A stretch of 64,000 nt of DNA, taken from positions 3,031,397 to 3,095,396 of the forward strand of contig NW_004450380.1 in the NCBI RefSeq assembly GCF_000321225.1. Reading direction: 5' to 3'. Position 1 is the first letter of the stretch. Every line of letters begins with the position of its first letter. This DNA is from Odobenus rosmarus divergens. Lineage: Eukaryota; Chordata; Mammalia; Carnivora; Odobenidae. Below are positions 43,295 through 55,006 of this stretch, in pieces. Made by a program: the position numbers and the translations under genes. Under the pieces are notes generated by a model. It saw nothing but the letters and a program-made list of their open reading frames with translations. It made no database searches and had not been told where the DNA came from.

Positions 43295-43309
43295 CTATCC
43301 TCTGGTTTA

Positions 43310-45764
43310 AACAACAGGTGGCACCTGCCATTTCTACATTCTCCCTGGCAAGAAATCGTGGCAGTTTGTGATTTCACCTTCCAGGAGGCATTAACAGTTT
43401 CCGTAATCACCTCCACTGATAGCGTGTTCACATGCTCCTCTGTGGCAAACAGAAACCCGAGTGGAAAAACGGAATTTGTGTGAACGCGGTTTTACCAACT
43501 GCCACCCTCCCTGTAGCCACACCCCTCCCCACAAGGAAACACCACAGCAGGGAAAAAAACAGAAGAGAAATAGATTCTGTCACATTTGTTCCCATCTTCT
43601 GTTGATATACGTGTATCCCCCACACGCGCCCCTGACACATGCAAGAGAAGGGCAATCACACAAGGTCCTGGGGCGTATTTCTGGGAAATCTGGGACCTGA
43701 GGAGTATGCTGTGATTTTAATCCACATGGAGGAAAAACACTCTGCTCTCTGTTTTTCATAAGCACCGTTTCACTCTTCTGCACCAAGAGAGCATGCTTAA
43801 TATTTCGAAAGAACAGATAGGTACATGAATTACATTTCCACAAGGAGAATGCCGAATTCAGGACTGTTTTCAAATGTGCCAAGAAGACAGATTACATTTC
43901 ATAGGCTTTTTGTGTGTGCTCTAAATACGAGAAAATTGCCATGTCAAGAATCTCTCATTCGACACCTACTGCTCATTTTTTTATTCACGTGCATAACTTT
44001 ATTATGTAGCAACCGTTCTTATGTGATTTCTAGACTGTAATGTAACAGTTATGGGTTTGATATATTAAATTTATCTAATTTTGAATTTGTGGGTTGTCTT
44101 TTTATTAGGACAATTTAACAATGGAAGTCTTGCCAATGCAGCAAAGCAGAGATAAAAGTGACTGTGGGGTGAAACACAAGCCCAAAGGGATGTGCCAGGT
44201 AGGAGACAGGTTGGCATGTTTCACTGCAGAAGAACTCAAAAATATATTTGTGTGAAGGTGGATGAATGGATCAGAGGAAAATTATGCTGAAAATCATACT
44301 GTACTACAAAGAGACAATGTGTTTTTCCTGTACTTTCTCCAATAAACAGCATCAAATGTCCATACTCTTGCTTTCTGAGAAGAGAGCTGAAAAATTCTAG
44401 CCTGGTGTATAGTTTATGTGCTGCCTTATTAGTATTATCTTGTAAATAGAAAAAAAAAAAGAGAAGAATGCAGAAAAAAATACATCACCTAGAACTCAAA
44501 GGCACTGGAGAAATTTGGCTTTCATTAGGGATTTGGTTGTTAAAAAAAAGCATGTGTCCTAAGCAACAAATTGCATAGCCCACATGATTTGCTGGTGATC
44601 AGATAACATTGCATTCATGCTTTCTGGATGAACAGGGGTTTCACATAACAGCATTCATGAATTTTGAACCAAGGGATGTGGACTTAATCCTGATTCTACT
44701 ACTTATGAGCTGGTTAACCAGCCATATTACTAACATTTCCCAACCCTACTTTCCTTGTGTGTTAAATGATAACATAACAAATCCTTTGTGAGGCTACCGT
44801 GAATATTTTATTTTATTTTATTTTGTTTTTACTATGAATATTTTAAAGGATTACTTATTTATAGCAGTTTTTTTTTTTTTTAAATACCTAGTTTCAGGCT
44901 TTGTGGACTTGAGTAGAAATCTTCCTTTAATTCCCCACTGAAATACCCAGAGATCCACAGAAGCTAGGCACAGTACCATGAACTAAAAAGAAGATCCCAT
45001 ACTCAACCATCAGAAGAGAGTTTCCTTGCAGGGCAGACCGACAAATGAGTGTTCTAGTTTCTGACAACCGGCCAGCAGTTTGACATCAAAGGTCCAGAAA
45101 CCCAAGCAATCATCCCTGCTAACATCAGAGGGGGCATCCCGAATTGCTCATGGCCAAGCTGATGCTGTCTGTTGGCAGATGCAGAAACAGTAGAGGGGGA
45201 AAGGGAATGTAACACGAAAGCACAGGTTTGAAGATGTTTCAGCACAGGAAACAGAGCAAATCCTGTCCTCAGGGACATGCAAGAAGGCAGATGCTCTGTG
45301 GAGGAGGGACGGGCAGAGAGGAAGGCAGAGTGAGGGAGCTCGGAAGCAAGTTAAGATAAAAGAAACAGAAAACAAGGAAACTGGAATTACCCTAATGGAA
45401 ATAAAATTTATACTGAAAACTGATAAGGGGAAAATAGTTTAGCCAATCTGAGACAACTCAGAGCCATCCTGCCTTGAAGGGCCAGTATTGAGAATGGCGA
45501 GGGAAGGGAGCCTCCAGTCTTTTCCATGAGAGATTTATCAATAGTTAAGAACCCACTAGATGTACAGTCTATTAATATGACTTTTCCATTTGATGCTATA
45601 ATAAAAGAATCTATCCAACATATTTTTTTCTTCGTTTAGTTACAACATAATACCAGATGTCAGTCAGGATATGATGATTTTTAAGGCTTTCGATACATAC
45701 TGTTTGCTATTCAGGGGGTATATCAGCAAGGTATAAGACCACTGGCCCAGCCATTATTAATTTG
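43310..45764. other. Unique sequence, with candidate conserved stretch at 43900-44140
   Basis: 2.4 kb with no assigned repeat. Bases 43900-44140 are complex AT-rich DNA (GCAACCGTTCTTATGTGATT, AATTTGTGGGTTGTC, TTTTTATTAGGACAATTTAA) of the kind often conserved; untested. (TTTTA)n-like tract at 44802-44825 and a T-run at 44868-44881. Frames are at most 100 codons and overlap. Confidence 0.4.
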
Positions 45765-46790
45765 CTATTTAATTTTTTTATTTTGAAAGAATCTCAAACT
45801 TAAAGAAAAGCTGCAAAAACAGTAAGACTTATTTTTTTCTGAACCATATGAGAGTTAGTTGCCCCATCACCTCCAAATTGTGTATTTTCTAAACACAACA
45901 ACACCATCCTGGCCACAACCATGAAAAGGAGGTAACACAGTAACACGGACACATCGCTGCCATGTAATCCGTAGACTCAATTTCAAGTTCACCAATCATT
46001 TCATAATGACTTCCTCAGTGAATGGATCCAGCTCAAAGCTTATGGTTTCCTTTATTTTCATGACTTTGACACTTATGAAGATTAGGGGACAGTTATTTTG
46101 CATAATGTCCCTCAATTTGGGTTTATTTGATGTTTCCTCATGATTAGACTGAGGTCATGCATCTCTGGCATGAATATCAGAGTAGAGACGATGTGTTCTC
46201 ATTATATTCTATCAGGTGGTACATAATTTCAATCAGTCTTAGTGCTGGTGCTATCAACTTTGATCACACAGTAAAGGTGGTGTCTGCCAGGCCTTTCCCC
46301 TGTGAAGATTCTCATTTTCTCTTTGAAATTAGTAAGTATTTGGGGATGTGGAGAGTTACTTTGAGATTATGCAAATATCCCATTCCTCATCAAACTTAGA
46401 CTTTAAGCACTGTGTCCAGATCAGTATGGACTCATGAGTTTCTGTTTTATTTAATGGGTTATAACCTATCACTATCATTTTGATGCTCACACTGTCCCAG
46501 ATTTGGTTAGTGGGAGCATCTTCAAGTTGGCCCCTAGGTCCTTTTGACGTATCCCCATTTTTCGCTGAGTACTTCCTGAAGTTACAGAGCAAGATACTCC
46601 AGGCTCATATACTTTCTCTATCCTGGCCCTAGAATCAGCCATTTCTCCAAGGAGCACTTTATGTAGAGAAGAGTATTCAGAAACCAATGCATTAAATAGC
46701 TGGGTACCAGCTGTTACTGCCTCCAGAGTCTCCTGGTAGGTGGATCTGGGATATGGGTATGCATAACACACACCTAAATTTACGTCTATG
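45765..46790. repeat. Ancient LINE-1-type non-coding repeat
   Basis: Long match to a widespread old mammalian repeat usually filed with L1M elements: AATCTCAAACTTAAAGAAAA GCTGCAAAAACAG, GCATAATGTCCCTCAATTTG, GGTGGTGTCTGCCAGGCCTT, ATCAGTATGGACTCATGAGT, CTGTCCCAGATTTGGTTAGT, AATCAGCCATTTCTCCAAGG. I do not trust my memory for its orientation or subfamily. Confidence 0.6.
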
Positions 46791-47154
46791 GTTAACCTGC
46801 ACCTCCTTGGCTTTCTCTACTGAGAATATGAGCTCACGCCAGTATTTCCAATGAACAGAGTCATTTCATTCTCAGTTCCTCCCTTTCCACAACAAGCCAT
46901 GTCTCTGCAGTTCCCCTGTCCATCTCCAACATGAACCTGGGAATGTCCTCCTCTCTTCCCCCTGACTTCTGACACTTTCCTCTGGGCCTTTGTGGCGCTT
47001 TCGTCTCCCGTAGCCCTTCCCAACAAAGGCACCTCATTTGCTCTGCCTCATCTAATGACTTTTTAGACTGAACTGTAGAGAAACAGTACGAATAAGAGAA
47101 ATGATCAATGTTATAGATGAGTTTGAACATTTCACATTTGCCGTTACATTTCTA
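46791..47154. other. Unassigned sequence
   Basis: Nothing recognised. Confidence 0.4.
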
Positions 47155-47340
47155 TGTGATAACTGTGTTTTATATGCATCGCCTATTTATCCATATGGAT
47201 CTTTGCCAATTTCTTCTTGATTAGTTTATGATCTCAGTGTGATCAAGGTATTAATACTTTGGCTTAAGTGTGGCAACTAATTTCCCAATGTCTTCTTTGA
47301 GTCTTAATTTCTTTTTTTTTTTTTTTTAATAGAAACTTCT
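47155..47340 (-). repeat. Possible old LINE-1 fragment (reverse)
   Basis: GGTATTAATACTTTGGCTTA AGTGTGGCAACTAATTTCCC resembles the reversed L1 3' region, followed by a run of about 15 T. Confidence 0.35.
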
Positions 47341-47437
47341 GCTGAGTGAGAAAATCCAAACCCCTTGGTGCTTTTCTACTACCTCTTAGCCCTACTTTTT
47401 TCTGAGGTTGTTTGTATTTCTCCATTATTCTCTATGC

Positions 47438-47627
47438 CAGTGGTTCTCAACTGGGGCAATTTTGACCCATGGTGGACATATGGCAACATCTGGAGACATT
47501 TTTGATTGTTGTGACTGGCATCCAGTCGGTAGAAGCCAAGGATGGTGCTAAGCATCCTACCATGCCGGGGACAGGCCCCCACAACACAGAATTAAATGTC
47601 ATTACAGGCTTGAAAAGCTCTACTCTG
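47438..47627 (-). repeat. MER20-type hAT-Charlie element
   Basis: CAGTGGTTCTCAACTGGGGC, GGCAACATCTGGAGACATTT, TAAGCATCCTACCATGCCGG and GGGACAGGCCCCCACAACAC, ending near CTCTACTCTG. This is MER20 in reverse relative to its usual consensus, nearly full length. A 75-codon frame over it is not a gene. Confidence 0.85.
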
Positions 47628-47796
47628 TACTCTCTCCACTGCTTTATGGGCAGTCTTGATTTCTTCCAAAAGAAGATACTGGGGAAGAAAGGCTAAGAAA
47701 GGAAGTATCTTTAGTAGAGACAATGGCTTTCTCTAAATGCTAAGTTTGATTAACAAGTATTGGTTATAGCACCTTCTATAATCCAAAGTCATTGTC

Positions 47797-47868
47797 AAAA
47801 AAGAAAAAGAAAAGAGAAGAAAAGAAAAGAAAAGAAAGGAAAGGAAAGGAAAGAAAAGAAAAGAAAAC
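47797..47868. repeat. (GAAAA)n/(GGAAA)n purine tract
   Basis: About 70 bases of pure purine, mixing GAAAA and GGAAA units; likely length-variable. Confidence 0.95.
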
Positions 47869-47991
47869 CTTTATTTCCACAAAGGATTCTCTTAACTGAG
47901 GTCTTGACATAAAGACACTTATCTGCTCCACAAAATCTGAAATCTGTGTTTTTATGATGTCAATAAATATCTTTTTTTCAAGAAATCTATC

Positions 47992-48195
47992 TTTTTTTTA
48001 AAGATTTTATTTATTTATTTGACACAGAGAGAGAGAGAGAGTGCTCACAAGCAGGGGGAGTGGCAGACAGAGGCAGAGGGAAACACAGACCCCCCCAACG
48101 AGCAGGGAGCCTGATGTGAGGCTCGATCCCAGGACCCCGGGACCATGACCCGAGCGGAAGGCAGACGCCCAACCAACTGAGCCACCCAGGTGCCC
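47992..48195 (-). mobile_element. Can-SINE (reverse)
   Basis: T-run, AAAGATTTTATTTATTTATT, GACACAGAGAGAGAG body, reversed head GAGCCACCCAGGTGCCC. TSD imperfect (AGAAATCTATCT / AGATTTGCTCTATCT). Confidence 0.95.
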
Positions 48196-49033
48196 AGATT
48201 TGCTCTATCTTAAATGCCAACAAAAAGGGCAGGCAATAAATAATTTAATTTTTTACACATCCTATAATGCCAGTACCAACCAAAATACTAACAAATAGTT
48301 ATTTTTTTAAAAAATGAAGGACAGTATTAAAAATAAAATCCTTGCTTTCTTGGAATTCAGGGCCTTTAAAGAAATCATTTACGTACCAGAATAATGTGAA
48401 GAAATATAATCAGAATCAATTATACCTCAATAAAAGCTGAGGGGGAAAAATTTAACAAGCTATATAAGATATATTAGAAAGAAAGGAAATTTTAAAATAT
48501 TTTTCACTTTACACAGACAGTGTGTATCTTCTGCTTATAGAATTGTTGCTGGCCTGCAGGAATAGTTTACTATCATTTTCCCAAGTATTCAATTCTTAGA
48601 ACCAAGGGATTTCGCAAGCTCCTCTACCCAATCAGAGCAATCCTTTGTCCTGGATCCATCTGAGCATAATCCTATCCTACTGACAGATTTGACATCTACT
48701 TTCCACCACCCACGCACAGGAATAGAGCAGAGTGCCGAATCCAATAAGACTTATCTAGAGGCCAACAGCCACAAAAATCGATGCTGGCAACCTTTTCTTC
48801 AGCGCAATCCCTGAAAAAGGACCATAAATAAAATAATATTCGTGGCAACTGTGATTTTCAGTGAGAAACTGCTAAACTCATTAGAGAGGCTTCTTGTGGT
48901 CTTGGTTCCCTAATGAACTATGAGGACTTGAATATTGAGGAGCCCTCCTTTTGACTTATTTCCAAAAGCCTGCAAACTCTATAAATCATTTCCTTCCCTG
49001 CAAGCACTAGATCTATCTTTGAATTCAAATTTT
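48196..49033. other. Unique sequence; short L1-like tail at 48415-48445
   Basis: CAATTATACCTCAATAAAAG at 48417 is like an L1 3' terminus. Bases 48700-48930 are complex and repeat-free. Confidence 0.4.
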
Positions 49034-49239
49034 TTATTTATTTTAAAGATTTTATTTATTCACTTGAGAGAGAGTGTGTGTGCAAGTGGGGGAAAGGGCA
49101 GAGGGAGAGGGAGAATCTTAAGCAGACTCCCCACAGAGCGCAGAGCCTGACGCAGGGTTCCATCCTAGGACCCAGAGACCATGACTGCAGCAGAAACTGA
49201 GAGTCGGATGCTCAACCAACTGAGCCCCCAGGAGCCCCG
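49034..49239 (-). mobile_element. Can-SINE (reverse)
   Basis: TATTTATTTTAAAGATTTTA, body GAGAGAGAGTGTGTGTG, head CTGAGCCCCCAGGAGCCCC. TSD TTCAAATTTTT on both sides. Confidence 0.96.
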
Positions 49240-49364
49240 TGTTCAAATTTTTGACGGGTTTACTTTAAATGTTTTTGTGTCCTTCCTGATTTGTTATAAG
49301 AAAGCAGCCTGTTAGAATGACAAAATAATCATTATTAAATTATAACAACATTAATAAAACAATT

Positions 49365-49620
49365 GTAATAGTAGCTCACATGTATTAAATTGAGGGCTTA
49401 TTAGGGGCTAGATTCTATTCTAAATGCTTTACAGGTATTAACTCACATAATCCTATGCCAATTAACAAAGTAGGCACTATTATTATAATTATTAGTCCCA
49501 TTTTATAGAGAAGGAAACTGAAGCCGGGATTTAAATAACTTTTTCTAGGTCAGAACCATGATTGAAATCAAAAGCTCTGATGATAAAATCCATGGTCTTA
49601 ACCACTATTATCCGTCTCTG
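49365..49620 (-). repeat. MIR (reverse)
   Basis: TTAACTCACATAATCCTATG, CCCATTTTATAGAGAAGGAA, ACTGAAGCCGGGATTTAAAT, ATGGTCTTAACCACTATTAT: nearly full reversed MIR. Confidence 0.85.
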
Positions 49621-49935
49621 ATTTCCACTCTCCTCAAAGCATTATAGTTTCTCTTTCAGGTTCTTTTAAGTTAAATGCTGAAAGAAATGTTACTTTTTAA
49701 TGGGAGAAAAGAAAACTTTCTTTGACTTTTCTATTGGGTTGAATCTAAAGCTTCGACATCATAGCATGAAACCCACAGCCTTTTTTTTTTTTTTCCTGTG
49801 GCCTAACTACCCGAGCATGGACCCAACTCCGGTTCATACAGTTAGCTGTCTGCACAAATCTTTATAGGTTTGTCTAGGTGGATGGACAATTTCATTGCAA
49901 AAGTAAAAACTAAAAAGGACCTCATTTGCTTCGTT
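49621..49935. other. Unassigned sequence
   Basis: No repeat recognised apart from a T-run at 49781-49794. Confidence 0.4.
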
Positions 49936-49949
49936 AAGATCATGGGCAA

Positions 49950-50026
49950 CTATCAACTGATGAATTGTTGAACACTACATCTGAAACTAATGATGTGTTG
50001 GCCAATTGAATTTAAATTAAAAAAAA
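49950..50026 (+). mobile_element. Very short LINE-1 insertion (3' terminus only)
   Basis: Only the last ~77 bases of a carnivore L1: CTATCAACTGATGAATTGTT, ACATCTGAAACTAATGATGT, AATTGAATTTAAATT, A-run. Flanked by the perfect 14-base TSD AAGATCATGGGCAA at 49936 and 50027, so this is a genuine target-primed insertion. Confidence 0.9.
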
Positions 50027-50040
50027 AAGATCATGGGCAA

Positions 50041-51265
50041 TTATTCTCAATGCCAATGGCAAAAACGTGTGACTGTCCCAGGACTGTCATCAAATGATCT
50101 GAGAAAAGGAGACATCGGAGGGCATCTGCCCAACTTCAGATGTAAGGTCCTCTCTTCACCTTGGGTGAAGGTCAGGAGGACCATCTGCAGCCCTCACTGC
50201 AGCCAGCAGAGTTCAGGGAAGACAGAGGAGATTCCAAGTCTCATGACACAGGTGCAGAATTCCATTATGACTTTCTATTTCGGTGCAAACCAGAACTCTG
50301 CCATGAGGAGAAATGCTCAGAGGTCACCTCCTGTGGTGGGGATGGTACCCTCTGCTTCCCCTCCCACCCATACCGCCCCACAGCGCCCGGGCCACAGGGC
50401 AGGTATGGTCAGGCAATACGAGAGTTTGAACTAGCCAGACACTCAGAGGGACTGAAGCCCATGGACTTGAATCCGACAGCCACAAAGACTCCTGGCTGGC
50501 CAACCAGCCACCCAATCATGTCTAAGGACCTGTTGTGTAGCTGTGAGGAAAGAAAGAGGGAAGGAGATGTTTCCTGGGGGACAGGAAATCCACTTATCTA
50601 TCACTATATTACTGATCAGCCTCCATACTCTCCGAGGTAGTAATTAATCACTCTATGGATGAAAGGCCATCTCAGCTTTACAAGTGTATTGCTTTTTCAG
50701 CAAGACAGGCAAAAATTTCACAGACAGAATTTCTTGCTTATATATTTTTATTCCTTTTTCAGTAAACTGAAACCCATTCAAATGGAAAATAGAAAAATAA
50801 ACCTGCACGTTTCAGTGTGATCCTGAGCATAAGGTATCAGCACTTCACTTTGTAAACACTCACTGTCTGACTTCGATATTCTGTTTGTGATCTCTTCAAA
50901 AGTTTGACTCCCAGGGAGTACCCCAAATTGCTACATAATCAAGGTTGCCTCTCCTAGGCCCTGAAGACACTAAGAGTTGAAAACCCCAGCTGCAACTGAG
51001 AGCTGGTACTGCTGAATACAGCCAAAGACTGGTAGCTCTTGTGTTAAATAAATAAAAACCTCATCAAATGATAAAAGAATTGAAATTCATTGTCATTATC
51101 AAGATGACATATCACTATGCTCACGGCATCACCTTCTCTGTAGATAAGTTGTGACCTCTTTGCACAAGTCAATAGAAGCTAAAATCACTTGTTAAAAATA
51201 CCGCGGCTCCCAAGATGAAGAGGTACACATCAGAAAAAGTTTCACAAGTATCTGTATACAAAGAT
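50041..51265. other. Unique sequence, nothing recognised
   Basis: Contains overlapping forward frames of 133 codons (50033-50434) and 159 codons (50161-50640). Neither shows a known domain, signal peptide or membrane segment, and lengths are within chance for 64 kb. No splice-site arrangement can be argued. Confidence 0.45.
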
Positions 51266-51436
51266 GTTTGGCTCAGTCAGTTGACCGTCCAACTCTTGGT
51301 TTCTGCTCAGGTCATGATCTCAGGGTCCTGAGATCAAGCCCCGCATTGGGCTCCTTGCTCAGGACAGAGTCTGCTTGAGGATGCTCTACCTCTGCACTCT
51401 GTCTCTAACTAACTAACTAAATTAGTAAATAAATAA
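51266..51436 (+). mobile_element. Can-SINE, 5'-truncated
   Basis: Starts at TTTGGCTCAGTCAG, lacking the first ~10 bases of the head, then TCATGATCTCAGGGTCCTGA, CT-containing body, and tail CTAACTAACTAACTAAATTA. Confidence 0.93.
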
Positions 51437-51494
51437 TGGGGGGGGAATATTTGCTATGGTGAAAATTAAGATGCCCGTGTCAATTAGCAGAGGG

Positions 51495-51695
51495 TCAGTG
51501 ACATGAATTACAATGCACATGTGGGTTCTGGTGCCACATGGCCTCAGTTTGAATCCTGCTTCTGCCACATGTTGACCATGTGACCTTGGGCAAGTTACTC
51601 AACCTCTCCGAATGTTGGTTTCCTCATTTGTATATAAAGGGTTTAATACAACACCTGACCCAGAAGAAGAGCTCAAAAAATGGTATAGGTGTTAC
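51495..51695 (+). repeat. MIR
   Basis: GTGGGTTCTGGTGCCACATG, CAGTTTGAATCCTGCTTCTG, GTGACCTTGGGCAAGTTACT, CAACCTCTCCGAATG, AATACAACACCTGACCCAGA: near-complete MIR in sense. Confidence 0.9.
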
Positions 51696-51714
51696 TACAC
51701 TACATTACTATTAG

Positions 51715-52165
51715 GCTATGTATGTGACCATTAAAAAGAGATGAAATAGATCTGTACCCTTAAGATAAAGAAAAATATAGAAAGATATAGATCCAGAAAG
51801 ATGATATTGAGTCATTGTTGAGCAAAAAAATATAAGCTGCATTATATATGCAGATAATGATGCAGATGCGGATAACGATAACCCTCATCATTACAGATAA
51901 GTAACGTAACCGCGTGTGTGCACAGGCCCGTATAGACCTGTGCATGTGGGAAGTCTGCAGGGACATGTCATATTGTTACAGCGGATTCCCTTCTGGCGGG
52001 CAGAAGGCTTTCACTTTCATACTTTCCAGGGTGTCATAGTAACCCCACACCACCTCAGTACACAGCAATAGTAACAACCATAACTCTAAATTTTCTCAGC
52101 AAAATTTGGATTTTGTGAACAATTTTCTCTTTTTCATACCAGGATGTAAAATGCAATGTAGGAAG
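51715..52165 (+). mobile_element. Old LINE-1 3' UTR (L1M-type)
   Basis: GATATTGAGTCATTGTTGAG, TAAGCTGCATTATATATGCA, GACCTGTGCATGTGGGAAGT, GTTACAGCGGATTCCCTTCT and TTTCACTTTCATACTTTCC follow the order of an old L1 3' UTR. Confidence 0.6.
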
Positions 52166-52190
52166 AGTACCTGTTGGCCTGTGAATATTT

Positions 52191-52590
52191 TTTAAAGATT
52201 TTATTTATTTATTTATTTATTTGAGAAAGAGAGAGAGAGAGCATGGGGGGCGGGGTACAGAGGGAGAGGGAGAAGCAGACTCCCCACTGAGCAGGGAACC
52301 CCATGTGGGACTCGATCCCAGAACCCAAGATCATTACCTGAGCCGAAGGCAGATGCTTAACCAAATGAGCTACCCAGGCACCCTTGCATCTTTTTTTTTT
52401 CCCTAAAGATTTTATTTATTTATTTGAGAGAGATAGAGAGCATCAGTGGGAGAAAGGGAAAAGGGAAAGGGAGAATCGCAAGCAGACTCTGCTGACCCTG
52501 AAGCCTGACTCGGGGCTCCATCGAAGGACCCTGAGATCATGACCTGAGTTAAAGGCAGATGTTTAACCGACTGAGCCACCCAGGCATCAC
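52191..52590 (-). mobile_element. Tandem Can-SINE dimer (reverse), copy 1
   Basis: Two reversed SINEs in the same direction: unit A 52191-52383 and unit B about 52400-52590, joined by the linker TTGCATCTTTT (52384-52394). One TSD surrounds the pair (CTGTGAATATTTTT left, CTGTGAATTTTT right); none is seen around either unit alone. The same linker and the same start of unit B (GAGAGAGATAGAGAG) recur in the dimer at 61771. Confidence 0.88.
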
Positions 52591-52605
52591 AGTCTGTGAA
52601 TTTTT

Positions 52606-53254
52606 AAAGCAGCAGTAAAGTGTACCTTGCTACATCTCTACCAACCCATTGTCTACACTTCCCAACCACACGTGCTTCTCCACTTAGGACACAGGCACGG
52701 TTTTGCTCCTCTCAAACTCATTGGGTAATTGTCCCAGGCTGAATATCCACAGCGGATGAAAACAGCTAAGAGGTCCAAGTGCTGAGAATTAAAGACGCAT
52801 CTACTTAAAAAGCAAACGCTAATCAGTGAGAAGAGTCAAGAAATGATATGTAGACGACACTGATGGAAAGCTTTGTTGGAATATGTGTCTGTGCATATCT
52901 AACATTAGCAATTAGAGCGCACAGGATTAGGTAGTCCAGCGGGCTCTGGCTGATGAATCCATGTGTCTCAGCTGCTAGATTATGGAATTCAAAGATAGGA
53001 CAGAGAAAACTGAATGTCTGAAAATAACCAAGGGAAGCCGCTAGAATCATTTTCTCCACACACCCCCCCACACAGTTTTCACTAGAAAAGGGTCATTCTT
53101 TGTCATTTTCCAAAGTCAATATTATTTTAAGATTGTCAAGAAAAAATGACACGTTTCGTTCTTCTCGGTATAGAGGATGATGCTGAGAATGAACTGCTTA
53201 ACTTTGGGAACTAGCCTTGTTTGGAAGATGGTGCTATGGCTTTCACCTCTGTGA
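52606..53254. other. Unique sequence, nothing recognised
   Basis: No repeat assigned. C-rich word CACACACCCCCCCACACA near 53058. Confidence 0.4.
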
Positions 53255-53500
53255 CAGAGCAGGAGATACAAGGAACCAAAGACAGCTTGCGCGGAGACTC
53301 AAATCTCGACTCTCCACTCTGTAGCTATTTATGTTAGGCAAATTACTTCACTTCTCTGGAGCTAAACTGCTTATCAGTTAAATGAGGACACTGCTAAAAC
53401 CCCCTTCATAAGGTTGTTGTAGGAATCACACGAAGTAATATATATAAAGTGCTTAAAAACAGTGTCTGGTACACCCTTGGCACCTGTCAACTATTGTTTC
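53255..53500 (+). repeat. MIR
   Basis: AAATCTCGACTCTCCACTCT, GGCAAATTACTTCACTTCTC, CTTATCAGTTAAATGAGGAC, CATAAGGTTGTTGTAGGAAT, ATATAAAGTGCTTAAAAACA, GTGTCTGGTACACCCTTGGC: long MIR with its 3' end. Confidence 0.9.
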
Positions 53501-54772
53501 CAGGAGACCTGTGTGGATGGTAAATATGAGAAGAGAGAGAGAATAATATCATGATATGACTTCTGCTATTTGAGATGTTAGAGAGAAGGGGTAAAATGAG
53601 GGATGACGGAGATCATCAAATTTACAGTCAAATGTCTTGGCCAGGTCGTCTAGGAGTGAAGGGGGGAGTATGAGGTCTCATGCCACAGTCCAGTAGTTTT
53701 CAACCACACAGCAGATTCTGCTTTCTGCAATACGATATGGAGAGACAAGAAGAATTCTAGGATACAAAGATACACAAGATAGCATGCACTTCATCTTTTT
53801 CTGGAAAAAGAAGAAACTCAGTATAATCTCCTTCTGAACGATAAAAAGTCTGTATTGGTGGACAGCATCTAGAAAGGAAGTTTATGACAGATCAGATCCA
53901 GGAGGAAAAAAGTAAAATAAAATAAAATAGATCACCCTGAACTTAAGAGCACCCATTAAAAAAAAAAAATCTAACCCCTCCATCCAAATATGTCCCAAAA
54001 CAGAGACACTGAACGTCCCTCTACAAACAAAAAAGAGGCATCAGTGACTGGGAAGGTCAGGTCTCAGGAAGTAATTGACTGAATCATGACGAGAATAATG
54101 TTAGATCAAAGCTCGTCATCCAAGTTGGCCAAGCATCCTACATACTCCACTGGCCTAAACCACACGAAGACTCAGACTTTCTAACACTCAGTGCATTCAG
54201 AGAGGGGGAGCTTGGGACTTTAGCTCAGCAACACACCATCTTGATAAAGACAGTATCATTTCTTCCCTTTGTTATCTGAGTAGATCTATGCTTAAATTAG
54301 GGGAAGGTCAGTGCGGGCAGGGAGGGAGGGACAGACAGATGTGCGACAGTTATGGTGACATCACTGACAGGGAACACTAGCATTTTCAGTGCCCTAAGGA
54401 CAAAAGCGCTCTGAAAGGAGCCCTATCCCAGCAAGAAGGTTGCCTTTTCTTCAAAACAAAAAACAAAACAACACCAAAACCATGTAGTCCTTCTAACCTT
54501 CCCTAAGTCCTGCAGAAGAGATCATAAAGAAACTGTGGACCAAGCGTTCTCCTTTAAATCAGTGCCTTATTTATCTGTTTTTTATTGCCTGTTTATCTCC
54601 ACGATATACAGTTTGATTGCAAAACCCTGAAACACATACTTACCTAACAAACTGAGAGTTTTTCAGTTTGTCTTTGGGAGAAGACAGGTTGGGTGGTTTT
54701 TTTTCCTCCAGTACGTCTATATTACTCATATAGATACAAATCAGAATTCCATGAGACACGTACAATCAAGCA
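53501..54772. other. Unique sequence, nothing recognised
   Basis: No assignable repeat over 1.27 kb apart from short A-rich runs. No frame over 60 codons. Confidence 0.45.
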
Positions 54773-54789
54773 GATACTTAGAGCATTCT

Positions 54790-54989
54790 TTTTTTTTCAA
54801 AGGTTTTACTTATTTATTATTTGAGAGAGAAAGAGAGAGAGAGCACAAGCAGGAGGGAGGAGGAGAGGGAGAGGGACAAGCCGACTCCCCGCTGAGCAGA
54901 GAGCCGGATGCAGGGCTCGATCCCAGGGCCCTGAGATCATGACCTGAGCCGAAGGCAGACGCTTAACGACTGAGCCACCCAGGTGCCCT
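54790..54989 (-). mobile_element. Can-SINE (reverse), recent-looking
   Basis: Complete element with a perfect 17-base TSD GATACTTAGAGCATTCT at 54773 and 54990, which suggests a fairly recent insertion. Confidence 0.97.
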
Positions 54990-55006
54990 GATACTTAGAG
55001 CATTCT

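Noticed and set aside
50161..50640. 159-codon open frame
   Set aside because: No domain, signal or membrane segment; a second frame overlaps it for most of its length; this length is expected by chance in 64 kb over six frames.
52191..52590. CRISPR-like or satellite repeat
   Set aside because: Only two units, both clearly tRNA-derived SINEs.
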